In this document: in pieces, positions 29,601-37,177 of the stretch
Numbering within the stretch: position 1 is the stretch's first letter
How the letters are laid out: every line of letters begins with the position of its first letter
Assembly (NCBI GenBank): GCA_963210315.1
Contig: OY723299.1
Location: 1,240,001-1,304,000 of the forward strand
Direction of reading: 5' to 3'
Length of the DNA stretch: 64,000 bases
From: Rhynchopus euleeides
Lineage: Eukaryota; Euglenozoa; Diplonemea; Diplonemida; Diplonemidae
Made by a program: the position numbers and the translations under genes
The notes under the pieces: model-generated
What the model was told of the DNA's origin: nothing
What the model saw: only the letters and a program-made list of their open reading frames with translations
Database searches by the model: none

Positions 29601-31266
29601 CAGAAGCGCCGCAGCACTGGTACGCGTCGGCTCCGTAATGGGAATTGACCTTGCTAGGCAGTCAAGCACTCGGAGGCAGTAGTGCCCAGAACTGTATAGA
29701 TCCCGTTGAACCCACCCTGGTACAAGCCCAATGTTGACGCCTCCGGTTGATTGGGCGAGCTTCATGGCGGTCAGCCATGGGGACAGTCGCCCGGCGCTGT
29801 CGAACGCGGCGACGTGGCACGCCCCTTCCCCGGTGTAGAAGGCGGCGTGGGGTGCAGGGGCGACAGGGGCGGCGGTGGTAGCTGCAGGAGAGGCGGCCAG
29901 GGGATCCGGAGGAGGAGGCGGCGGCGCATCATGCGAAGCATCGACGTCGTGCCCGTCACCGTCCGATGCCTCACGTGCGTACAGCACGAGTGCTGGCTTC
30001 GCGTTCGCACGATTGAACGGCGCCACAGAGCAATCCGTCACACGATCAGTCGTGATCGACTTCCACTTCAGAGTGGTGGCGGGGCCACGAGCGCACAGCG
30101 TCTCCCAGGCGATCCCCTTCGCGAGGGTCAGCCCGGACTTTGTGCACGATGCACCGACAAACCGGTACCGGTGATTCACCGGCTGCACCGTGCCCACCTG
30201 CACCACCCCGTTGCCGTCAACGCCAAGCTCACGAAGGGCGGAGAGGTCTCTTAATTCCTTGACGTTGACGGTTTCCGCAAGCTCCGTCAGGTGCTTCTGC
30301 TTCTCGCCGGATGCAGAAAACCGCTGCGTCGAGAGGAACAGGAGGTGCGGGGCCTTCTCGACGCAGAACTGCGCAGCCCGGACAGCACCACATGTGCACG
30401 GACCTTGCTTCTCCATAAATTGAGAAGCAACGCGCTGCACCTCGTCCTTCACGACGCCCAACATCACAACCATGCTGTCTGTAATAGCTGTGCGGAACTC
30501 ACCACAAGATGGGCAGCTGTAGACGGTGGCGCTTTTGGTGGTGCAGAGGTGCTTCAGGTGCGGGTGTTTGTGTCCGAGGGCGGAGAGACTGACGTCAGGG
30601 TTGGGTCGCTGCGGGTCCTGCGAGGTGATCATCTGGGGCTCGTTCTCATCGGGGGTTGTGCTCCGCAGGGACTGGAGGAGGTTGCTCAATACACCTTGGC
30701 ACTCCCGCAGTACTGTACATGCCAGCAGCTGGAGGATAGTTACAAAGCTGCCACTCCCCGACGCCACCCCCCTACTGGCCCCTTCAGGCCTGAAAGCCCA
30801 AAAGCTCCCGGAGATTTTTGCAGTGGTGCGCACCATATTCGCGGAGTACGTGAGGTTGGGTGAGTGTGAGGTCAGGGTCCTGTCGAAGGGTAGTCGAGTG
30901 GGAATAAATAGGGAGGTCCTCAGGAGTGCAATACAACAGCAATACACAGGCAACACACCAGCAACACGCAAACCGAGGCAAGAGGAGGTGGGCGGGGTCA
31001 TCCTGCGGAGTCTCCAGTTGGCCAGCAAGGCGAACTGTACGGGGGAGAGACTTCCCTTCCATCCTTGTGTGCGCCCTGTCGACTGGGAAAATCTTAGAAA
31101 AAAAAATTTCCTCTGCGAAAAACCCTTAGAAAAAAAAATTTCCCTTACAAAATTCTTAGAAAAAAACTTTTTTTCCCCGTACAAAAGTTCTTAGAAAAAA
31201 AGTTCAGAATCCTGAAAGTGGGGAACCAGCCCCCCAGTTAGGAACAGCCCTGCTTCTATTAGCCTG
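26628..31266 (-). mobile_element. Autonomous hAT-type DNA transposon
   Basis: The terminal inverted repeats CAGGCTAATAGAAGCA (26628-26643) and TGCTTCTATTAGCCTG (31251-31266) start with the CAG typical of hAT elements. Subterminal motifs TTCTAAGA recur near both ends, at about 26718 and 26848 and in the opposite orientation at about 31093, 31127, 31157 and 31190, as transposase-binding sites do in Ac/Ds. It encodes one long transposase ORF on the minus strand. An 8-bp target duplication is not evident: flanks TTTTCTAC and AAAATTTT differ, so one end may have rearranged. Confidence 0.7.
26865..30836 (-). CDS. hAT-type transposase with N-terminal USP-like (deubiquitinase-fold) region
   Basis: The ORF is 1323 aa from the ATG at 30836; the frame is open upstream without an ATG. 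Residues about 10-290 resemble a ubiquitin-specific protease: HLLFLSTQRFSASGEKQKHL, then YRFVGAS, W..ITTDRVTDC and ALVLYARE. The catalytic Cys and His boxes look lost (GSGSFVTILQLL where a Cys box is expected; no GHY). Near 560-620 a BED-like zinc finger (CTTC ... RRHMGGAAHKRA) is followed by the transposase core: LKVDGTTFARID, GFAADGASTM (Asp791), DVHDAAHMHQL, and a hAT C-terminal dimerisation segment, SPSTVFVEAAFSVVTRMRGS. The C-terminal 170 residues are acidic and proline-rich. The frame is uninterrupted, so the copy may be recent. hAT is fairly firm; the USP reading is tentative. Confidence 0.75.
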   Translation of the reverse strand: MVRTTAKISGSFWAFRPEGASRGVASGSGSFVTILQLLACTVLRECQGVLSNLLQSLRSTTPDENEPQMITSQDPQRPNPDVSLSALGHKHPHLKHLCTTKSATVYSCPSCGEFRTAITDSMVVMLGVVKDEVQRVASQFMEKQGPCTCGAVRAAQFCVEKAPHLLFLSTQRFSASGEKQKHLTELAETVNVKELRDLSALRELGVDGNGVVQVGTVQPVNHRYRFVGASCTKSGLTLAKGIAWETLCARGPATTLKWKSITTDRVTDCSVAPFNRANAKPALVLYAREASDGDGHDVDASHDAPPPPPPDPLAASPAATTAAPVAPAPHAAFYTGEGACHVAAFDSAGRLSPWLTAMKLAQSTGGVNIGLVPGWVQRDLYSSGHYCLRVLDCLARSIPITEPTRTSAAALLEGVDSPEAEALTVKLRRPRLMDTRFLVDEELDTNTASVALQTFRTSRGLNVHFSIVDTTQPRTFGLLLPSLMAQYPLRLVFDTAKAHFLLLMAANKKYVPEGSMVNGLLRIQQRQAQLAIQEKQQRKIHAAASGVVRLPDGRWRCTTCAPFLVQLEGEFSEQPHLLRYARGEASMSATTVGRQQSNIRRHMGGAAHKRAVQLSTPGSENTNVTATDIPKQTLCAKVKVTSEQYTSLVNLVYNVATATQRAEGLSSVGARLQDDKRKGLHVLDTHYSRKVAKEFQTILWEVLLRGVVGAVRACRAATLKVDGTTFARIDLMIVIVSGISRTDCAMKDWCVGTVDLKKADAESQKDELVKLFDSLQLSQWARRSLKGFAADGASTMKSLRGKLEIAWGCTLMDVHDAAHMHQLSVGLIKKTRKVVEHSRLLRHWFAFFRSTARQKSLQIISGGKCLSFPKEHSVRWAAATFRRLNAAVVNFDFTVAMLGEIQPPPFFFHKLTPEYSLSTCILADVFDINKGVSEALQKRDLSLSSMESILQNALTVHKVLARQPGKHEAKFYENQGTTSLPPGVVAEMTSWRSKLCHTIYKDLAKRWEEYPCRSFSSFFATSGKDSTCECLMALASRLGYDQAEILSIGMEWVKLRLECTDLRGNLLKEFVVDFLLESESSTFAIVLEAMVALSPSTVFVEAAFSVVTRMRGSFRKALSAASISQELGITLELSHDDAARKIIVEETVNTFLANKKRRFTARSLTPLPTLTTVELVDLDAAMGSLFAGVEDCDEESDGSWEDDNADALSIVSLVEEVPEDPFLTSLLADAAPPVVPPATLQHVTFQLPASSTPGTPSTLPTPQPEEPPQLPPTQAAPAERRREVGPHPEEPQEKRARVHVDIDVDMEEDWGEWAYVSDAETSE

Positions 31267-31415
31267 AAAATTTTATTTAAATCCGGATTTTCATAATATG
31301 CTTGTATTCGCATGTATGCTTGTATTTGCCCCCCCCCAGTAAAAACCGGGATTCTGAGTCCACATTTCGAATTATGAATTTATTTTTAACATTTATTCTG
31401 CAGGGGACGGTACCC

Positions 31416-31629
31416 TGGGAGGTCCAATGGTACCAAACTTCCATCACAACTGCACCACAATGCTCGTAAACTTCGCAGAAACCCATTTCAAAATCACGCA
31501 GTTTTTCAAAGGGCGATATGGGCAGCTCTCCTTTTGAAAAACTGTGTGATTTTGAAATGGGTTTCTGCGAAATTTACGGGCATTGCGGTGCAGTTGTGGT
31601 GGAAGTTTGGTACCATTGGACCTCCCAGG
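31416..31629. repeat. Long near-perfect hairpin
   Basis: Arms 31416-31511 and 31531-31629 are inverted copies (GGAGGTCCAATGGTACCAAA ... against the complement) around a loop of about 20 bases, GCGATATGGGCAGCTCTCC. It lies in the right arm of the large fold-back element. Confidence 0.75.
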
Positions 31630-31869
31630 GTACTTTTTCGGGGGTTTTCCCCAAAAATGGCCATTTTGGCCACAATGACCAAAACCCACTTTTTCACCAT
31701 TTTTTCCGCATTTTTCGGACGCTGGGGTGTGTTTTCGGTCAGTTTTGGGGCCACATGTGTGTGGGAACACATTTTTGGGGTGTTTTCCATCCCGAGGTGC
31801 GGGGTAGATGCCCGAATATGCCAAAAAGTATTTTTTCGGACATTTTTTAAACAGGAGTCGGACCCCCTA

Positions 31870-32150
31870 ACCCCCCCCCCCCCTTGAGAACAGCAACGAA
31901 AGTACTGAAGGAGAGGAAAGAGTTCTGGAAGGAGGTGGCATGACGACCCATCCCCATCCCGTCGTCATGTTGCGCGAATCTCTCACAGTTGCAACACGAC
32001 AGCCCCTGCCCTGGAAACGTGTCTCAGGAGAGGGAGTATGCCTGGTCAGCCCAGGGTTGGATCATCGCTGGGAGGCCTGCCTGTCACACAACACATCCTC
32101 CTGCAGCATTTCCCCTCTCGCAACATCGCATCTTCTCCATCTTCTGTGCT
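31870..32150. other. Upstream region of the first amastin-like gene
   Basis: It contains the segment GTTGCAACACGACAGCCCCT at about 31988, which recurs before each tandem gene copy, and CT-rich tracts with AG (CATCCTCCTGCAG, about 40 bases before the ATG) that could serve as trans-splice acceptors. Confidence 0.4.
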
Positions 32151-32792
32151 ATGACCAACACAATGTACTACGCCCTGGCTGGGCTGTCGGTGGTGGGGTG
32201 GGTGCTGACGGTAGTCGTGCTTGCCGAGCCGAAGAGTCTTTTCAAGGTGGAGGACTTCGACTTCGGTTGTGGTGTGTTCAACTGTGCTCCTGAAGGGTCG
32301 CCATCTGATCTCGAAGGGGCGTATGGGCACCGCTTCCGTGCCCTGCAGGCGTTCGGGGTGCTTTCCGTGCTGACGATCAGCGCGACGATGGTGCTGCACA
32401 TCATCCAGGCTGCGGGGAAGGAGGCGCTGCTGCCACTGCAGGTGCGTGCCGCAGTGAAGTTTGTGCACATCGTGTCTGCCGTCTTCCTGCTTGTGTTCTG
32501 GGTGGTTGTCGTCATCACCTACACCATTGAGACAGACGGTGTCTGCCCCATTGGCGCCGTCTCACTCGAGGGTGGCGGGTACAGCAAGTACAGGAAGTCC
32601 CCCAGCATCTCGGTGACGTGCACTCTCTCTGACGTGCTCAACCTCAACTACGGTCTGTTCTTCGCTGTGTTTGTCATGCTGCTCGAGATCGGGCTCTTCG
32701 TGCTGGCACACAAGGCACAGGCGACAGATGGAAACGTCGGCTTCAAGAGCCCGACACAGGCTGATAACTACCACGACATGCAGCGCCTGTGA
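32151..32792 (+). CDS. Amastin-like four-helix membrane protein, copy 1
   Basis: 213 aa from the ATG at 32151. Four hydrophobic segments: YALAGLSVVGWVLTVVVLA, AFGVLSVLTISATMVLHII, AVKFVHIVSAVFLLVFWVVV and LNYGLFFAVFVMLLEIGLF. The first extracellular loop has the Cys pair in GCGVFNCAPEG, then RFRALQAF before helix 2. The second loop runs from VCPIG to TCTLSD. This layout, including RFRA.QAF and V.TY....VCP, recalls the kinetoplastid amastin surface family, though the amastin signature between the first Cys residues is not exact. Likely a plasma-membrane protein with both termini inside. The variable part of loop 2 here is short (AVSLEGGGYSKYRKSPSISV). Confidence 0.8.
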   Translation: MTNTMYYALAGLSVVGWVLTVVVLAEPKSLFKVEDFDFGCGVFNCAPEGSPSDLEGAYGHRFRALQAFGVLSVLTISATMVLHIIQAAGKEALLPLQVRAAVKFVHIVSAVFLLVFWVVVVITYTIETDGVCPIGAVSLEGGGYSKYRKSPSISVTCTLSDVLNLNYGLFFAVFVMLLEIGLFVLAHKAQATDGNVGFKSPTQADNYHDMQRL

Positions 32793-33630
32793 GGTCACAG
32801 AATACAGCAGGCAGCAGTGCTGCACGTTTCAACACCCGAAGTCTTCTCTGCCGCACCTTGTTCCAGCATTCCTACCTCGGGGTGGAGCTAAGTGGGAGCT
32901 GTGCTGTCACTCCTTCTGAACACTGTTTCTGCGTCACGCTCGTCCTCCCTGACCTTTGGAGCTGCGTAGCTGCCTCCGAGGCAGGTGATCATCCTGTTGT
33001 GTACCATCATTTTCATTAGTTCGTCTGCCACCTCCACAAGGATGCAGCCTTCCATTGCCGCACATCTGACCCTGCAGGCAAAGCCATTGCTCGGAACGCC
33101 AGAAGGAAGGCGACTCCCTTCTGGCACTCTGACCGAGGGGCTTCAACATTCATTCCCTATTTCAACCCACCCTGCCCCTTCCTTCCCTGTTCTTTCTGCT
33201 GCTGCCCCTTGACGGCAACGCAACATGCTGCATAATCTAATGTGAAAGCAATAGCGTGCCTGAGGGAGACCAGCAGCCCCCCACTGCTGCTGCCTGAGAC
33301 TGCACTGGTTTGAGCAGTTGCAGGCAGCCTTGTTCTTCTCCCCCATCCCGCCTCTGGTTGTCTTCGCCTGTGTGCTCCTTCCCTGCCCAGGTCATCCCTG
33401 GGACCGTCAGCCGGATGGAGTCGCGGAGAAGCGGCTGGTGACAGAGTTCCCGACAAGCATCGTGATGTATGCTGTGCTGAGCCGCCCTTCCCACCACCCC
33501 AGTTGAACAGTTGCAACACGACACCCCCCGCCCTGGAAACGTGTCTCAGGAGTTCATCGCTGGGAGGCCTGCCTCACACACACCCTCCTGCAGTATTTCA
33601 CCTCTTGCATCACCTTGCATCTTCTACGCC

Positions 33631-34302
33631 ATGACCAACACAATGTACTACGCCCTAGCTGGGCTGTCGGTGGTGGGGTGGGTGCTGACGGTAGTCGTGC
33701 TTGCCGAGCCGAAGAGTCTTTTCAAGGTGGAGGACTTCGACATTGGTTGCGGTGTGTTCAACTGTGCTCCTGAAGGGTCGCCCTCCGATGCCGAAGGGGC
33801 GTATGGGCACCGCTTCCGTGCCATGCAGGCGTTTGGCGTGCTTTCCGTGCTGACGATCAGCGCGACGATGGTGCTGCACATCATCCAGGCTGCGGGGAAG
33901 GAGGCGCTGCTGCCACTGCAGGTGCGTGCCGCAGTGAAGTTTGTGCACATCGTGTCTGCCGTCTTCCTGCTTGTGTTCTGGGTGGTTGTCGTCATCACCT
34001 ACACCGTTGAGACAGACGGTGTCTGCCCCATTGGCGGGGGCTCATTTAAGGGCTCAATGCAACAGATCATTGACATCTCAGGCAAGTATCCCAGACCCAA
34101 GAAACTGGTGCGCGAAATTTCGGTGACGTGCACTCTCTCTGACGTGCTCAACCTCAACTACGGTCTGTTCTTCGCTGTGTTTGTCATGCTGCTCGAGATC
34201 GGGCTCTTCGTGCTGGCACACAAGGCACAGGCGACAGATGGAAACGTCGGCTTCAAGAGCCCGACACAGGCTGATAATTACCACGACATGCAGCGCCTGT
34301 GA
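33631..34302 (+). CDS. Amastin-like four-helix membrane protein, copy 2
   Basis: 223 aa, ATG at 33631 in the same MTNTMYYALAGL context as copy 1. It is almost identical to copy 1 except in loop 2 between VCPIG and TCTLSD, where it has an unrelated, longer segment with GSMQQIIDISGKYPRPKK. Helices and flanking Cys residues are unchanged. A longer in-frame extension to 33511 has no ATG and falls in the repeated spacer, so the ATG at 33631 is the start. Confidence 0.8.
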   Translation: MTNTMYYALAGLSVVGWVLTVVVLAEPKSLFKVEDFDIGCGVFNCAPEGSPSDAEGAYGHRFRAMQAFGVLSVLTISATMVLHIIQAAGKEALLPLQVRAAVKFVHIVSAVFLLVFWVVVVITYTVETDGVCPIGGGSFKGSMQQIIDISGKYPRPKKLVREISVTCTLSDVLNLNYGLFFAVFVMLLEIGLFVLAHKAQATDGNVGFKSPTQADNYHDMQRL

Positions 34303-35180
34303 GGTCACAGAACACAGCAGGTAGCAGTGCTGCACGTTTCAACATCCGAGGTTATTCTTCTCTGACGCCCCTTGTTCCAGCGTTTCTATTTCGAGGTGGT
34401 AGTTGTGCTACCGCCCGGGACTACCGAACACTGTTCCTGCGTCACGCTCGTTCTCCCTGACCTTTGGAGCTGCGTAGCTGCCTCCGAGGCAGGTGAGCAT
34501 CCTGTTGTTTACCATCATTTTCATTAGTTTGTCTGCCACCTCCACAAATAAGTGGCATCGACACTGCAGACCCCGTGTCTGTCTGTGTTGATGCAGCCTT
34601 CGCATTGCCGCACATCTGACCCTGCAGGCAAAGCCATTGCTCGGAACGCCAGAAGGAAGGCGACTCCTGTCTGGCACTCTGACCGAGGGGCTCCAACACC
34701 CATTCCCTATTTCAACCCACCCTGCCCCTTCCTTCCCTGTTCTTTCTGCTGCTGCCCCTTGACGGCAACGCAACATGCTGCATATTGTTGTGAAGCAACA
34801 GCATGTCGTGGAGGAGACTAGCAGCCCCCAACAGCTGCTGCCCGAGACTGCACTGCTCTTTGAGCAGGTGCAGCCTTGCAGCTTCTGCCCCATCCCGCCT
34901 CTGGTTGTCTTCGCCTGTGCGCCCCTTCCCTGCCCAGGTCATCCCTGGGACCGTCAGCTGGATGGAGTCGCGGAGAAGCGGCTGGTGACAGAGTTCCCGA
35001 CAAGCATCGTGATGTATGCTGTGCTGAGCCGCCCTTCCCACCACCCCAGTTGAACAGTTGCCACACGACACCCCCCGCCCTGGAAACGTCTCAGGAGCTC
35101 ACCACTGAAGGCCTGCCTCACACACACACGCACACCCCTGCAGTATTTCACCTCTTGCAACACCTTGCATCTTCTACGCC

Positions 35181-35870
35181 ATGACCAACACAATGTACTA
35201 CGCCCTAGCTGGGCTGTCGGTGGTGGGGTGGGTGCTGACGGTAGTCGTGCTTGCCGAGCCGAAGAGTCTTTTCAAGGTGGAGGACTTCGACATTGGTTGT
35301 GGTGTGTTCAACTGTGCTCCTGAAGGGTCGCCCTCCGATGCCGAAGGGGCGTATGGGCACCGCTTCCGTGCCCTGCAGGCGTTCGGGGTGCTTTCCGTGC
35401 TGACGATCAGCGCGACGATGGTGCTGCACATCATCCAGGCTGCGGGGAAGGAGGCGCTGCTGCCACTGCAGGTGCGTGCCGCAGTGAAGTTTGTGCACAT
35501 CGTGTCTGCCGTCTTCCTGCTTGTGTTCTGGGTGGTTGTCGTCATCACCTACACCATTGAGACAGACGGTGTCTGCCCCATTGGCGGGGGCTCATTTGAT
35601 GTTAAGAAAATCGACACAAGCGGGTATCGCTCGTCGAACTGGGGTAGTTTCGGATCCTTCGGATCCACCAAGTCCAAGATCAAGGCCGCCTTGACGTGCA
35701 AGCTCTCTGACGTCGTGAACCTCAACTACGGTCTGTTCTTCGCTGTGTTGGTCATGCTGCTCGAGATCGGGCTCTTCGTGCTGGCACACAAGGCACAGGC
35801 GACAGATGGAAACGTCGGCTTCAAGAGCCCGACACAGGCTGATAATTACCACGACATGCAGCGCCTGTGA
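35181..35870 (+). CDS. Amastin-like four-helix membrane protein, copy 3
   Basis: 229 aa, ATG at 35181. Same four helices and first loop as copies 1 and 2. Loop 2 carries a third distinct segment, Ser/Gly-rich and basic (DVKKIDTSGYRSSNWGS, then FGSFGSTKSKIKAAL). Small changes follow (TCKLSDVVNLNYG, FAVLVM). The downstream spacer ends with another copy of the pre-gene segment but no fourth gene. Confidence 0.8.
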   Translation: MTNTMYYALAGLSVVGWVLTVVVLAEPKSLFKVEDFDIGCGVFNCAPEGSPSDAEGAYGHRFRALQAFGVLSVLTISATMVLHIIQAAGKEALLPLQVRAAVKFVHIVSAVFLLVFWVVVVITYTIETDGVCPIGGGSFDVKKIDTSGYRSSNWGSFGSFGSTKSKIKAALTCKLSDVVNLNYGLFFAVLVMLLEIGLFVLAHKAQATDGNVGFKSPTQADNYHDMQRL

Positions 35871-36711
35871 GGTCACAGAATACAGCAGGCAGCAGTGCTG
35901 CACGTTTCAACACCCGAAGTGGTGTTTCTCTGCCGCACCTTGTTCCAGCGTTCTTGCTCGCCGTGCTCTCACTCCCTGTATCTGCTGAACACTGTTTCTG
36001 CGTCACGCTCGTCCTCCCTGACCTTTGGAGCTGCGTAGCTGCCTCCGAGGCAGGTGAGCATCCTGTTGTGTATCATCATTTTCATTGTTTGTCTGCCACC
36101 TCCGCAAGGAAGTGGCATCGACACTGCAGACCCCGTGTCTGTCTGTGTTGATTCATCTATTGGTTGGATGGAGCCTTCGCGTTGCCGCACATCTGACCCT
36201 GCAGGCAAAGCCATTGCTCGGAACGCCAGAAGGAAGGCGACTCCCTTCTGGCACTCTGACCGAGGGGCTCCAACATCCATTCCCCATTTCAACCCACCCT
36301 GCCCCTTCCTCCCCTGTTCTTTCTGCTGCTGCCCCTTGACGGCAACGCAACATGCTGCATATTATTGTGAAGCAACAGCATGCCGTGGAGGAGACCAGCA
36401 GCCCCCAACAGCTGCTGCCCGAGACTGCACTGCTCTTTGAGCAGGTGCAGCCTTGCAGCTTCTGCCCCATCCCGCCTCTGGTTGTCTTCGCCTGTGTGCC
36501 CCTTCCCTGCCCGGGTCAGCCCTGGGACCGTCAGCTGGAGGGAGTCGCGAAGAAATATCGCCAGAAACTTCGCAGAGAGTTGCTGTCTAGCGTTCGTCAC
36601 TATGCTGTGCTGAGCCGCCCTTCCCACCACCCCAGTTGAACAGTTGCAACACGACACCCCCCGCACTGGAAACGTGTCTCAGGAGATACCCTGCCTGGTC
36701 AGCCCGAGGGG

Positions 36712-37177
36712 TTGGTCCTAAACCCCACCCTGTATCAGCCACTTGAGGTTGGGTGGCCAGCCCTGGGGAACACCGAGGCGCCCTGGCCCTCACCCGACCC
36801 TCTCCTCTCCTCAGACACAGCCTTGACATACCGAGTGAGGGGAGATCATCCCTGTGATTCCTTCTACCTTAACACTCCTCCACTACTCCTAACGCCCTCC
36901 TTTGCCCCGCCCATACTCTCTCCACCACCACAGGCGCCCCCCACCCCCCCCACCCCGAGATGGTCCCCCACTCCGTGCAGTAGCACACAATACACAAGCG
37001 GGACTAGCCCCTCTTCCCCCCCCCCTTCGCCTGGACACAACACAAACATAGTATCGCATCGGGTGAAGGGAGGGCGAGCGATTATCTGATTTTTCCTTCC
37101 CCCCCCCCTTCCTTTATTCGATTTCGCTGGTCCCCACCCCCCTCACCCACCCCCCCCCCCCCCCCAACCCCGAGACA
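36712..37177. other. Intergenic region rich in polypyrimidine
   Basis: No gene. C/T-rich tracts cover 36880-36960 and 37090-37170. The segment GGAGATCATCCCTGTGATTC at 36841 recurs with few changes at about 40152, on the other side of the next transposon. Confidence 0.4.

Larger units (their letters stand above)
26392..31340. mobile_element. Inverted-repeat element C, same family as B, surrounding the hAT element
   Basis: The left end is ACTGGGGGGGGCAAATACAA and the right end is its complement at 31319-31340. Both ends carry the AATACAAGCATA motif as palindromes. The hAT-type element at 26628-31266 lies inside, so C is probably a non-autonomous element that received it. The alternative is that C and the hAT TIR are outer and subterminal repeats of one transposon. 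Confidence 0.5.
23348..31869. mobile_element. Large fold-back element with long terminal inverted repeats, host to several nested elements
   Basis: The left end TAGGGGGTCCGACTCC is matched by the complement GGAGTCGGACCCCCTA ending near 31868. Inverted similarity runs for hundreds of bases (for example AAATGTGTTCCCACACAC and GACCGAAAAC on the left against their complements at about 31725-31775) and resumes at GTACCGTCCCCTGCAGAATA (24346) against its complement at about 31391-31411. C-runs border both ends. The centre is filled by the elements at 24442-25545, 25902-26370 and 26392-31340. No transposase can be assigned to this outer element. Confidence 0.6.
31988..36711 (+). repeat. Tandem gene array, three units of about 1.5 kb
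   Basis: The gene plus its 3' and intergenic sequence repeats with period 1480 (32151 to 33631) and 1550 bp (33631 to 35181). The pre-gene segment GTTGCAACACGACACCCC occurs four times, at about 31988, 33510, 35057 and 36642; after the fourth the similarity ends near 36711 with no gene, so a further copy has been lost or cut off. Spacers are nearly identical except for small indels. Confidence 0.8.
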
